Source: Polytrichum commune (taxonomy: Eukaryota; Streptophyta; Polytrichopsida; Polytrichales; Polytrichaceae). Taken from it: a stretch of 60,000 bases of DNA. The number at the start of each line of letters is the position of its first letter. Within the stretch, counting starts at the first letter, position 1. Under the pieces are notes generated by a model. The model ran no database searches and was not told the DNA's origin. It saw only the letters and a program-made list of their open reading frames with translations. Position numbers and translations under genes: made by a program. The stretch lies in NCBI GenBank assembly GCA_950295325.1, contig OX485806.1:12278001-12338000 (forward strand), written 5' to 3'. This document shows, piece after piece, positions 48,245 to 59,962 of the stretch.

Positions 48245-48560
48245 TATATGAGTGGTACGGTGGTACGGTGTGGCTCCAAGAACAAAAAAGAAGAAGACAT
48301 GTGTGGTTTAAAAAAAATTGGACTACGTGCTCAAAATCTAATGACCATTCTAGAAGCTCAGTAATCAACATTAATAGGGGAGAGACCCATATGAGCATAA
48401 ACTGAGCATGCATGAGAACCTTCACTTTGATAATGAATAAGATAGTCTTATGACCTCCAGAAATAGTGACGAAAGTGGCTATGGCCTCGATGTGGATTTG
48501 CTAACCATCTCGTATCGTACTCGTTGCGTGTTTCTTGGAAAGAGAAACTCATTTACGACC
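48245..48560 (+). mobile_element. Dispersed MITE-like family 1 copy, head-to-head with its neighbour
   Basis: Opposite orientation to the copy ending at 48240, so the pair forms an inverted repeat. Matches include TTGGACTACGTGCTCAAAAT and TGGATTTGCTAACCATCTCG. Non-coding. Confidence 0.5.
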
Positions 48561-49152
48561 TAAACTTACCACATACACTTACCTGAGATTATTCCCGGCA
48601 ACTCAAAGCGCGTGATGATCTTGCATTCCACAACACCAAATATGGTATTTAATGTCACTACGGTAACTTTTCGGATGACACATCTTATGAACAAGTTTAC
48701 GAATATCATCATGGATGATAGATGAGTTCATCCATTGGCCAAAACCCTACCTCCTCGTGTGAGCAACTTGTGATGGAATGTTCTCATGGATGATTGAAAT
48801 TTGGATGAAGAACCACTTGGTAAGTGACAGTAATTGCAGCACTGTAAATCTATAATCCCCAAAAGAATGACACATAATGTTGGGTTAACATTTTAGTGTT
48901 GGTGGCACTCTATATACCGCGGTTTGCAATTAGTATTGAGCAAGACAATTAGAATTGGTGACACGAAATAGCATATTTAGTGAAGTGGTTCGTCAATCTG
49001 GATGAATGTAAGGCAAATGAGGTGAGCGTAGAGATTATGATGAAAAATTGAAGTCCAAACTCTTTTACAAATGTTTTGGTCTAAGGGACACGAAGGATAG
49101 GATAGGATAGGAAAGGAAAGTGGGTGGGCCTGGGTGTCTGCAAACCCACGCT

Positions 49153-49171
49153 TTGTGTGTGTGTGTGTGTG
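49153..49171. repeat. (GT)n microsatellite
   Basis: An uninterrupted TG run. Nearby, 49090-49115 has a short AGGAT pentamer run. Confidence 0.85.
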
Positions 49172-49230
49172 CACATATCCACATGTCAAGCTCTCGTGCG
49201 AAGTATCGCAGTTTCTTCACGTTTGACGAT

Positions 49231-49620
49231 GTCAAACAAATCCTTGAATGGTCGGAGATGACCTTTCATTATTCAACTGCATGGTTGTGTTCCATTCTAC
49301 ATTTAGCATCTGACATGGGCCTATGTTACCTTAACTGCATGGGAAGGAACTTAGAAATTCGGAAGAAACAGATGTCAATATAATGAATAATGAATAGTGC
49401 CAATACACATATTGTGAATAGTGTCGGTGTCGACGTCAAACAAATCCTCAAATGCTCCGAGATGACATCTCATTATTTGGTTGCATTATGGTTGTGTTAC
49501 ATTCTATACTTAGCATCTGACATGGGCCTCCGCTATCTTACCTTCATGGGAAGAAACTTAGAAAATGGGAAGAACCCGATGCCAGTACGAATAATGAATA
49601 GTGCCCAGTTTAAATATTGT
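49231..49620. repeat. Direct duplication, ~203-bp period
   Basis: Units from 49231 and 49434 both begin GTCAAACAAATCCT and share TTAGCATCTGACATGGGCCT and a GAATAATGAATAGTGCC end. ORFs at 49120 and 49390 are the same repeat read twice and do not suggest a gene. Confidence 0.65.
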
Positions 49621-49890
49621 GAATAGTGTCGGTGTTTTCGATGGTAGTGATGTTGTGAATAGTAATTTCTTAGTGAATAACACTTGGATGAACGGTGTTT
49701 TGTATGAATAGTGCATGGATGAACCATGAGTGCTATAAATAGTTCAAGGCGTACAACTCCACCTAAATTTCCAAGTGTCAGCATGAATGTATGGATATTC
49801 AACGAATATTCTTACTTTGTTTGAGGGACGCACATAATATGATTGACATATTCCAGGGTCATGAAACCAACCCACATGGATGAATAATGT
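49610..49890 (-). repeat. Dispersed repeat family 4 copy, inverted relative to 24650-24990
   Basis: TGACATATTCCAGGGTCATG and AACCAACCCACATGGATGAA are complements of words in the copy at 24650. TGAATAGT words are scattered through it. Non-coding. Confidence 0.45.
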
Positions 49891-50273
49891 TTCAAACCTT
49901 AAACTACCGAAGGATAGTGGAGAGCAATGAATGGGAAGTTAGTTCAAGGTTTTGTGGACAAGAGGGATAGGCAGAAGAGGAAAGTGGATTCAATTATTGC
50001 ACACAAGCATAAACTCTCTTTCATCCAACATAAAGTCCTTGAAATTGTATGGACACTAAAGGTTAGTTTATTCAATTCATTTCCAAGGCTCAAATTAGTT
50101 TCAAAGACTCTGATAATTAAATTAGTCCAATCCAAATCATTTAAGATGAATTGGCCACGAACCTCATATTAGGGGTCAAGTTTATAGGTTGGCTCGTTGA
50201 GAGGTAAAATCATATGTGATAAATAATTCCTTCTCTGACAAACGGTTTTAAGTTCTTACTTACTTTTGTTTGA

Positions 50274-50955
50274 CTAAGGGTTGGTTTCCACGTAGGTTGC
50301 TCACCCTCTAGCACTAGATTCTAGTGGTAATGTAGATTCGACATGATGAAATCTACATTTCCATTACACCTTTTATGGTATTTAGTGTCACATGCATAAT
50401 AATGTCACTTACCTCTTTTTGAGGCGTACGTTGAGTTACACTAATGATCAACAACTTCATCATTTAGTGTCACCACATGACACTTGACATTCACGTGGGC
50501 TTACTAATATCTTGGCATAAGTTTGTTCAATAGTGCTATGAGGTGTATGCCTATGTTACACAATGGTCTATAAGTTGATTAAGGTGTACACAAAAGACAC
50601 TTGACATTAGTAAGCTCAAGAATATTTTCCTCTTGCATACATAAACGTAAACACATGACATTGACCATTAGTATGATAAATAACATCTTCCCCTTGCATA
50701 GTAAAACGTAAAACTATCAACTCAAGCATCCCAACGTGGTACACTAAATGTCACAATGTAGATAATTTAATTTCCGCTTGAGAAATTTACTTATGTTGAC
50801 GAATGGTATCATATTGGCAATTAGTGAAGATGACACTTTGAGACCTGTGGGCATCTAGTTTAGGCCCTTCGTAAATAGTTTACGTGACACTAAATACCAT
50901 AAATGGTGTAGACTTTCGTGGGCGAGCGGCCTACATGGAACTTAAACCCTAACCC
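50274..50955. mobile_element. Family 5 MITE with subterminal inverted repeats
   Basis: About 680 bp. The left end CTAAGGGTTGGTTTCCACGT and the inverse of the right end (GGGTTTAAGTTCCATGTAGG) are related. Deeper inside, ATGGTATTTAGTGTCAC (50376 on) faces GTGACACTAAATACCAT (50882 on), a perfect 17-bp inverted match. No transposase. Confidence 0.6.
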
Positions 50956-50970
50956 ATCGTTCCGATGATG

Positions 50971-50977
50971 ACGTGGC
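50971..50977 (+). promoter_or_regulatory. ABRE-type element (ACGTGGC) upstream of the dehydrin
   Basis: GATGACGTGGCACC contains the abscisic-acid response core ACGTGGC. It lies about 1.97 kb before the dehydrin start. If the leader is spliced (see the repeat array at 51590-52935) it could be proximal to the real transcription start. A single short motif, so this is suggestive only. Confidence 0.35.
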
Positions 50978-51589
50978 ACCTATTCCAAACATATATGGGT
51001 TATTGCAAAGGAGGGTCCACCATTGCTTGGGGAAAGAAAAGCAAGGTGAGGCTGTCACTTATAATTGGGAGAAGTGTTAGCCTGTGACTCACATCATTCT
51101 TCTTGGCTCAGGAGGACAGGTTGTCTCATAGCTCAGGAGCTCAGGACGAGGTTGAAGATGGACGACGAGTTTATATTCTAGTACCGTAGAGACACTACCT
51201 AGTAGTTCCAGGATCGCAGTATCAGAACTGCTTATTGCAATTCAATCCTCCGAACCATTCATCGATCTTATCAGTCTTGTGTTTGTGTGGCTGGATTCAG
51301 GGCAAGTTTGCTACTGTACGTGGATTACTTGGTAAGTTGTTGGTCCAAGTGTGGAGGAACTGTAAGTTCTGGAGGTTATGATGCAAGGATTTGTGGTTTG
51401 GTGTTGAGAAACATAGTAGTTTCAGTCTGCAAATATTATAGGTGCTGAAGACTCACCTGGTTTTGGAACTCAGGCAGGGAGATGTCAAAGGTTGAAAATT
51501 TGAGTCGGACGGCTGCAAGCTGGGGAGAAATTGTTTGCTGAGCTTGTTTTTTTGTTCTGCAAGAAATTTAGTTTTGGGTGTTTTCTGTG

Positions 51590-52935
51590 AGGTTGATGAA
51601 TCGGGACTCGGGAGTTGGTGTTGAGGATTGGAACCTATAGGTTCTCATGGGAAATCACCTGGCTTTCGTACATTATAACTCAAGTCAACTGAAACTTTGA
51701 GATTATTTTGAGTTGAGAATATTGTGAAGGAAAGATTTCATTTGTATTGGGCGTTTTCTGAAGCAACCTGATGAATAACTCCAGAATAAATCACATGGTG
51801 TTGGGGACATCCGAAAGGTTGAAACACAGCCTCAGTTAAATTGAAACTCTGAGACTTGTTGCAGGGTTTGGTTTCAGGGTTTACCCTATTCGACCTTGAG
51901 CTTGTAATTCCTTGGGTAGCTGGTTTTCCTCTTTGCGGAGGACCTCTGTTGCTGGTGCTGTGGACAAACTGTCTGTTGAGAATATTATGCTGCAAGGGTG
52001 CAATTTTGGGTACTGTGTTTTGATCTACCTTGATGAATCTAGAGCAAATGAAATGGTGTTGGGGAGATCTCAAAGGTTGAAACATGACTCAAGTAAACTG
52101 AAACTCTGATAATGGTTGCAGGCTTTGGTTCCAGGGATGATTACCATTTCCATCGACGAGATTCAATCGACCTCGGTGTTGAGGATTCGGAGATTGTAAT
52201 TCTGGAGGTAACTGGACATTTCGACAAAGTGAGCTGGTGTTCGAATTCTCTGTTCATAATACTCTGGGGCAAGGATTTAATTTTCTGGGTACTGTGTTTT
52301 GATCTACCGTCATGAGTCCGAAACAAATCACATGGTGTTGGGGAGATCTCAAAGGATGAAATATAACCTGAAGTAACTGAACTCTAATGATATTTACAGG
52401 ATTTGGTTCCAGGGTTTATACTTCTCGGCGAGACTCGATCAACCTTCGTGTTAAGGGTAACTCAAGTAAACTGAAAGTATTGTTGCAGGCTTTCGTTCCA
52501 AGTTGAAGTACCGTAAATTCTCGACGAGATTCAATCGACCTTGGTGTTGAGGCTGATTCGGAGATTGTAATTCTTAAGGTACCTGGAAATTCGCCAAAGT
52601 GAGCTTGTCCTCAAATTGTTTGTTGAGAGTATTACGATGGAATGACTTAATTTCTGGGTGTAACCTGTTGAATCAACTCCAGAACAAATTACCTAGTGCT
52701 GGGGAGACCTCAAAGCTTATAATATAGTTGCTGAAGTAAACTGAAACTATGTTGATAATAATATCTTGAAGAATACGATCCCAGGGTTTACCCTTCTCGT
52801 CGACATTCAATCGACCTTGGTGTTGAGGATGTATAACTCCCAATCTGATGATAGTTGCAGGCTTTGCTTCCAAGGCTAATTACCGTAATTTTCATCGACG
52901 AGATTCAAGCGACCTTGGTGTTCAGGATTCGCAGA
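51590..52935 (+). repeat. Tandem array forming the leader region of the dehydrin
   Basis: About six diverged units. Each has CAAGTAAACTGAAACT (or similar), GTTGCAGGCTTTGGTTCC, CGACGAGATTCAATCGACC, TTGGTGTTGAGGATTCGGAG, then ATTCTGGAGGTAACTGG, and later GGTGTTGGGGAGATCTCAAA. The words TTGCAG|G and GAG|GTAACT look like an acceptor and a donor around a ~105-bp exon-like block. The last block (52860-52939) runs directly into the dehydrin ATG. Frames at 51738-52848 are repeat shadows. Confidence 0.7.
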
Positions 52936-52939
52936 GAAT

Positions 52940-54285
52940 ATGGAAGAAGATGGCGGCAGGATTCCTCCAGCGGCTGCCGGAATCGGCCAGCCGTCGTCAG
53001 CAAGCGCAGCACCGACGGGAGACGCCCACACCGCGCAACCGGAGCGGGATCTTGAGCCTGGTAATCCCAATCTCACGGGAGCTGCACCAGCACCTGCGAA
53101 GCGAGGAATTGCAGACAAAGTGAAGGGGATGCTTGGATCCGCAGGTGGTCACCACCACAAGCAAAATAACGATGCAAGTGTAGGAGGTTTGCCTCGCCCA
53201 CAAGCTCCAGTGTTCGGAGACAACAACAACACCGGTGGAAGCAGATCAGACACCAAAGTGGGGTGCTTGGATAGGATCAAGGGCAAAGTGCAGGGTCATC
53301 ACCGCAACTCTGCTCAAGGAACCAGTGGTGGCCCTGGTATATTCAGCCGCTCCAGCAGCTCCAGTAGCTCCAGTAGCGCGAATTCTGGATCAGGTGTCCC
53401 CCTGACAAGTTTCCACATGGATCCCACCGGTCCTCCTCCACTGGAAGAAGATCTAAACAGCCGAGGTGGGTGATGGCAACTCCTTCAAATCCAATCGTCT
53501 CTAAATTTCTTCGGATGGTTCTACTGGATTTTTGATTTGTTACTGAATTATTAACACAAAATGGAGCCGCAACTTGCAGCTTGAAAAAGAGCCTGACATG
53601 ACTAGCTACGAATTAAACGATCGAAAGTACCATTTGTAGTGTCTGAGAGCTCATCAACAGTACCATTTGTAGTGATGAATCACACAAAGAAGAGCAGCAA
53701 CATGCTTGGAACTTTAGAGGGCATGTATTGAGGATAGGAAGCCATTGACATCATTTGCACATGAAATGCTTATGAGACTAAATTAGAACCATGTTTTTTA
53801 AAGCAGGTGTGACCATCCAGACCGCATATTCTTTGAAGCTATAGACGAAGTAAAAATCACGCTTGTAACACGAACTTAGCAGATGCCATCGCATGCTACT
53901 TTGAAATATTTTAGTAACCTCCAGATTACCATATATGATGTTGTAAAGACGCAGCTGACCCGTGACATTGTAATCACTTACAGAGAATGCCCAGAGCACG
54001 GAAATGAATGGTGGTGGGCGCCATCATAGAAGTAATATTGGCGGCCGGCGGTCATCGGATCAAAGTCCCAGTGCGTGGCCTCGCCCTACAAATCCCATGG
54101 CTGGCACCAACACCAATGGTGGTGCCCCACTGACCGACCACGTTCAGGAAGGGCCGAGGGACGACAGCGTGACGAAGGAAGGGTTTCTGGCCAAGATCAA
54201 GGAGAAGTTGCACAGTCCCGGCAAGGGCAGGCAGCACCCCTCTACCCCCACCACAACTGCTCCTGCACAAAGTCCCGAATACTGA
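52940..54285 (+). CDS. Dehydrin-like (LEA group 2) protein with three K-like segments
   Basis: Exons 52940-53465 and 53984-54285 join in phase 1 (CGAG|GTGGGT ... TTACAG|AGAATG) and encode 275 residues. Hydrophilic, Gly/Ser/Pro/His-rich and apparently disordered. Lysine-rich amphipathic K-like segments are KRGIADKVKGMLG (54-66), KVGCLDRIKGKVQG (106-119) and KEGFLAKIKEKLHSPG (240-255); the last is closest to the dehydrin consensus. A serine run (137-147) resembles an S segment, with the intron shortly after it, as in many dehydrins. Dehydrins protect membranes and proteins during drying and cold. The first two K segments are divergent, so it may be an atypical member. Tandem arrays flank it on both sides. 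Confidence 0.78.
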
Positions 54286-54289
54286 AGAA

Positions 54290-56070
54290 CCCAAATATTT
54301 GTTCAAATTAGTTTGTCTGAAGTTCATCTGCCAGGAGAATGAATCCTCAAGATATTGTTACAGATAGGTAATGGATTACTTAGGTGCTACCTAACTTGTC
54401 TCCAGTTGGGTTATGGAGGGCAGCTTCATTTTCTCCGCGGTAGAGTTCATCATGGTCGAGTGATCTGTAGAATATCACGTAGCACAGCATGTAGGAGATG
54501 GTACAACTTGTGACAATATTGAGTAAAAATTGAATAATTATCAGATACTTTTCAAGCTCTCCCTTTCAAGTGGTAGAGGAAGGATTTTAAGTATTCCCTC
54601 GCCATCACTCACGAACTCGAAAGTTTCAGGACCATTGCTTGTGAGGAAATGGAAAGAATTCTGACGAATCCCATATTTATTCAAATTAGTTTGTCTGAAG
54701 TCCATCTCTGGCCAGGAGTAAATTTCAAATACTTTTCAAGTTGTCGACGCCCAGGATTTCAAGTTTTCCCTCGCCATTCATTGTGAGGAAAATGGAACGA
54801 AAGTCTTATACACCGAAGGTGATGAAAGAAATCTGATCTGGAGAACGAGTCTTGAAGATATTGATAAAGATAGGTAAATGGTTACTCGAGTATTACCTAG
54901 CTTGTCTCCAGTTGGGTTATGGAAGGTGGCTTCATTTTCCCTGCGGCAGAAATCGTTATACTCGACTCTGTACAATATAATGTAGCATAGTTTGGACGTC
55001 ACAGCATGTAGGAGATGACTTGATTTGTGAACTGATGACATTGAGTGAAATGTGACTAATTTTCAGTTACTTCAAGCTCTTCTTTTCAAGTTGTATGTGC
55101 ACTGGATTTTTAGTTTTCTCGCTATTACGCACCAAAACTTGGAGTCTTGGCACCATTATTTGTGAGGAAATGGAGCGAACGATATATACACACGGAAAGG
55201 CAAGGAAAGAAGGTTGCAAACTGAGTATGATGTGACCGACCAGCAGAGTCACTGTTTTTGTCTGCCAAAGTCCAGCTCTGGCGAGTGGAATGAATTCTAA
55301 TAATGAAGCTAAGAGTAGATCACCTAACTTGTCTATCAGATTATGGAGGGCACCTTCATCATGGTGGAGTCTGTAGAGTATCATGCACAGTTCCAAGGTC
55401 ACAGAGCATGTAGATGTAAGTTGAGGCGATATTGCGTAAACAGTGACTGATATCAGATAGATTTCAAGCTCTCCAGAACACTGACGAACCTGGTAATTTC
55501 GCAAGTCTTGGTAAACAGTTTGCTTAAACTATTTTGTGAGCCCATCTCTGGCATGTAGAATGAATCATGAAGAGGAAATATATAATCGATACTTAACACT
55601 CTTTCAAGTTTAGTGCCACTATTTGTGCAGATGTAGAACAAAACAGTTGTCTATACGAAAAGGCAGTGAAAGTAGGTAGCAGACAGAGTATTGAGTATAT
55701 AAGGGTTGCATAGTCCCGGAACTGCTCCAACCAAAACTGCACAATATGAACCCAATATTTCGAAATTTCTGAAGTATTTGTATGAAATGTTTTGCCTGAA
55801 GAACTCTGGCCAAAATGAAATCCTGAAGATGAAACTAATAAGGTCGGAGTTTGGATACTAAAGTGTTACCTAAGTAATTTGTCTGCTGGATTGTCACCAT
55901 GCAGCTTTCTCATCAGCAGAGTTCGCCATGGCCAAGGATGTAGATGATGCAATGTGCAGGAGATGTAAGAGTATATTTAGTCAATAAAGGTTTCAGATAC
56001 ATTTCAAGTTCTCCATGTGATTCAACAAGCTGGATGCACAGGATTGGAACTTTAGATCACACTTGGTCAT
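54290..56070 (+). repeat. Tandem array downstream of the dehydrin
   Basis: About five diverged units of 250-380 bp (from about 54290, 54660, 55240, 55515 and 55725). Shared words include AAATTAGTTTGTCTGAAGT, CATCT(C)TGGCCAGGAG, ACCTA.CTTGTCTCCAGTTGG, GGTTATGGA(G/A)GG(C/T) and CACAGCATGTAGGAGATG. The unit near 55710-55760 contains AACTGCTCC and GAACCCAATATTT, echoing the end of the dehydrin CDS and its first 3' bases. Non-coding. Confidence 0.65.
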
Positions 56071-57840
56071 TGCTCATTCAAGATTTGAGATTTTAACAAC
56101 ACAAGAGCAAATATTCTGAGGGAGTAGACCCACAAAAAGTGATGAAAGGATAATATACAAGTGTACGAGCTGCTTGGCTTTCCTTCATAGTCCATGAATA
56201 TGCTTTCTGCTGAGTTCTGTACAGTTATGTACCTTGTCACAGTTGCTGGCCACATGCACAAAATAGTATCTGTTGAATTTCGGCAACAAAATCCATAGGC
56301 ACAAAACAATGCACTCGACAAAGAGTACAAGGATGCATCAGCTCAGTCGAGTATTTGACAGGCCTGGAATTTTCAGATTTGGGGTTCGAGGCATCCAAGC
56401 AGATGCTCTTTCCCATTTGCTGCGTCACAAGCAAATTGAATGAGAATCATTGTCTATGTGCATCGCAAATTTCAAAACCCCTGCCACTAGTCATCAATAT
56501 TTTCTGACATCAAATATCACCCACACCCTCCCCCTTCTCTCAGGAGCCAAATAAAACAAGTGGACAAGGAAAATTCCAGCCTGCAACTTAAACCTAATTC
56601 CTGGTCTGCCAGCAGAAGTAATATCATCTCGAGTAAGTTGGTTACCTGGTGTTGATATAAACAGCGTTGATATCGAAGTTCGTTTAAATTGAAACATTCG
56701 AGCCCCAAGATTGTCACATCAGAGGTATGAGATTCAGCAATGCGAAAGACCACTTAGGGAATCTTGTTGATCGGGCAAATATTAGCACAAATTCCTCTCA
56801 TTATACTGGAGTTCCTACCCAAGGAAGCAAGATGAATTGCACACTAAAAAAATTGACAGCAGAGTGTAATGAACAGGAGAATTATGCTTCCATTTAGTTA
56901 AGTTGAAGGTAAGATATAGATGTATACATGACAGTAATGTACGATACATGAATTGCTGTAAGACTGTCAACCAGCAACACACAAGATGAGATGTCCTAGT
57001 CTACTTTGTGTAAGGTGTATTTCTTTACTCCTGGAAATTGCAGCCCAGAACTGCATGTTGAGAAAATCCATGATCCAGTGTTACATGATCAATGAAGCTA
57101 CTCTACAATCTGATGGAACATGAATCGTTAAATTTGAATCTCAAGTTTGTGGATTACAAAAGAGCCTCTTCCGGACCCTGACTAATCCACTTCTTGACCT
57201 ACTCATAGCACATGACAACTGCATTTGTCAAAACTCTCCCATCTGACACTTCAAATTACTATTGTTTGAGATGAACCTTTCAACCTCCTCTTAAGGGAAA
57301 GGTCTAGCAAACTCTAAGCGTATTCTGTGTGATAGTCACAATAACAAAGAAAGTAGGACAGACATCGAGAAAAGAAGGCACAAACCCCCTTGAAAGCTAC
57401 TATAGCTGATTACAGAGATGCAAGCATACCTTGAAGCATATTTCAGGATTTTATCAGATTCCTAGTACTCTGCCAGGATTTTCTATATTCAAGCGGATAT
57501 AATCACCAGAGCCTCTAAAAGGCTCACGAGCACACAACATGGTTCCACATTTGTATGCACTTTTCATATCAAGCCTGTATATTTGACCCAAGAGACGGCT
57601 ATCCGCCTTCATATGAAACTACTGTAATTTTCTTGCAAATACTTTTTGCACTTTAAAATTCGCTCTCACCTAACACTCTTGTATCACCTAGAAATAACTT
57701 GATTCTTTCCTGAAGGAAATATAACACGAAGTTCACGCAAGGAAAATAGTTCCACAGTGGAGACTACCAAGTCAGATACCACCTGATGGCAACAGATTCA
57801 GCCAGGCTGAAGACAGTGAAGGGAATTTTTCCACAAAATG
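56071..57840. other. Intergenic and probable 3' UTR, no gene recognised
   Basis: No supported coding region. Frames at 56067-56753 (minus) lack any family feature. The right part, from about 57000, is probably 3' UTR of the minus-strand gene that ends at 57841. Confidence 0.4.
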
Positions 57841-59962
57841 TCATCTGTCCTCCTTGGCAGCTTCCTCCTTCCGTATTCGCTCTTCTTCCTCTCTGTTGTA
57901 GATGGCGTTCAACTGCCGTTCCAGCTGAAATCAAGAGGCAACGTCTTTAATGAGGAAAAACCAGTGGTGTATTAACGTATACAGATATCACTCTCTCTTG
58001 CAAATTAAATCAACTTGGACTTGATTAGCAATGATTCTAATGAGGAATCTATAAACAATCCCAATAAAGGAGGAGAAAAAACTCACCGTTACATTTCTTA
58101 GTTTGACAGTCTGTAGCTCATCCACAAGGTTTGCCATCCTGATTATTCCAAGCAAGACCAACCTTAACAAACAGCATTGAAATTACTAGCAATAAAATGA
58201 CAGACATAGTATCTGCTGCAGGACATTCTTGTACTGAAATGTGATCATTTTGGCGGAACTCACCAAACCCCTGGCACATATCATATAATACAGTCATAAT
58301 GCATAAGCATGAAAAGTTGTGACACATTCCTAACAAGAGAATAGAGAGGGCGTGAAGAGGTTTATGAAGTGCACAGTAGCCATTTGCTACAAATAGACAT
58401 TCATTCATCAACATTCTGTGCTTCATTCATTCATGAGATCAATATGACTGCACAAGTCCACAATCAAAGAGATGAGTAGTCCTATAAATAGTAGGAGCAT
58501 AAAATACCTGGATTGAAGATCTGAAACTTGGTGAAGAAGTTCACGCTCCCTATCCGTTGAAAACTCAGTCTGAGAAAAAGAAAGATCAAAATAATGAGCA
58601 TCTCCACACACAATGCACCAGAATAGTTCTGGAAACCAGCTCCACCTGGAGGGAAAACCTGTTACACGTCCATTAGCCCAGGTGATAACAAGACTACAAA
58701 GAAGTATATAAGTTGTCAATAGGATCAATATTATAAAAGACTACAACTCCCCAACAGAATTGCCAGAATATCTGACTTAGTTAATGCCTTTTGTTTAGAG
58801 CACCACCAAATGAGGATTTAAGACCTTGAGGACATGGAGCCTAACTTGTACACGGCCACCAGTTTTGTATGGTTGAATTGTCCTAGTAATGGATAGTGAG
58901 GATAACCTTCAATCCTGCCACCTTACATGCTTACTTGAGGGTTTCATGCATGTAAGACACAAACAGAAAACCATGTAAACCCTCTAAATGTTGGCTGGGA
59001 TGGAAAAAAGACAGCTTGGCTTGCTGTTTCCACTGCCTCTGTGCAAGTGTATAGATAACCCCCTTTGGCTTTCTAACAATTTTGTGAGGTCAATACCCAT
59101 GACCTAATTACATTGATATGGAGTATCCTGCTACAGTTCTGTAGCAGGAACGTTCACTAGAACTAGCACTGCACACCTGATTTGCATGTGGCCGTGCCCC
59201 CATTGTACTTCGCGACGGGGCTCCCAAACACTATATCAGCACCACCAAAAATTTGGTGAACCACCAGTATACCGGATGTTTATAAGTAGGGGAGGAAGGA
59301 AAAGGATGGTGAGGACTTCCCTGCCTCACCAAAATAGATGGAAATGAACGAATCAACCTACCTATGCAACTTCTCTCTACCAGACAATGATCCAAAACGA
59401 CCACACTGGGACAAGTGGAAAAAAATGAACTGGAGCTACTTTTAGGAGACAAACTCTCATTAGACTCACCGAGAAATCAATAGCAGAATTTGCACTTGAA
59501 CTCCTTGAGAATCTTGAAAGTGAATTGGAGCACTGGACTGCAGGCATAAAATTTCATGAAAGCAACTGATTCAGAACTAATATATGAGTTAGGAGGATTT
59601 CTTCTGGTGAGGAATTCTAGCTGAAAGAAGGTGTGTAGTTCTTCATGTATGACCAAAATCAAGAGTACATAGCTGAGCTTGTGGTAAATAATACAGTGCA
59701 CAGGAAATCCAAAACGTTGTCACAACTCTAAAGATAACTACTAAGATCACTGATACATAAAATGAAAGCAAGATATATTGCTTTTACCCTGACTAGACAG
59801 AAGGCTGAATGATGCTTTTGAATGGATGGAATTTATGCAAACAGTAAATCATAGCATACCAACACCAGCGTAAGCAAATCATAAGGAAGAATATGTAAAA
59901 AGAGACTCACGGTTGGCAACATCGTTTGGACTGAGTGACTGAATAAGATTTAAGATAGTCTC
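57841..59962 (-). CDS. 3' exons of an unrecognised coiled-coil protein (partial)
   Basis: Three exons join in phase: 58508-58569, 58087-58138 and 57841-57924 (TGA). They read TEFSTDRERELLHQVSDLQS, then RMANLVDELQTVKLRNVT, then LERQLNAIYNREEEERIRKE and a basic/acidic tail. Heptad-like leucine spacing suggests a coiled coil. A further exon is likely at 59911-59962 (ETILNLIQSLSPNDVAN; acceptor TTGCAG|GAG, donor CC|GTGAGT), but its phase does not fit 58569 directly, so at least one exon between them is unresolved. The gene continues past the right edge. I do not recognise the family. Confidence 0.6.

Noticed and set aside
52848-53123. Frame overlapping the dehydrin start in another phase, similar to a frame at 52112
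   Set aside because: The similarity comes from the tandem leader repeat. The dehydrin phase has the K segments and fits the splice junction.
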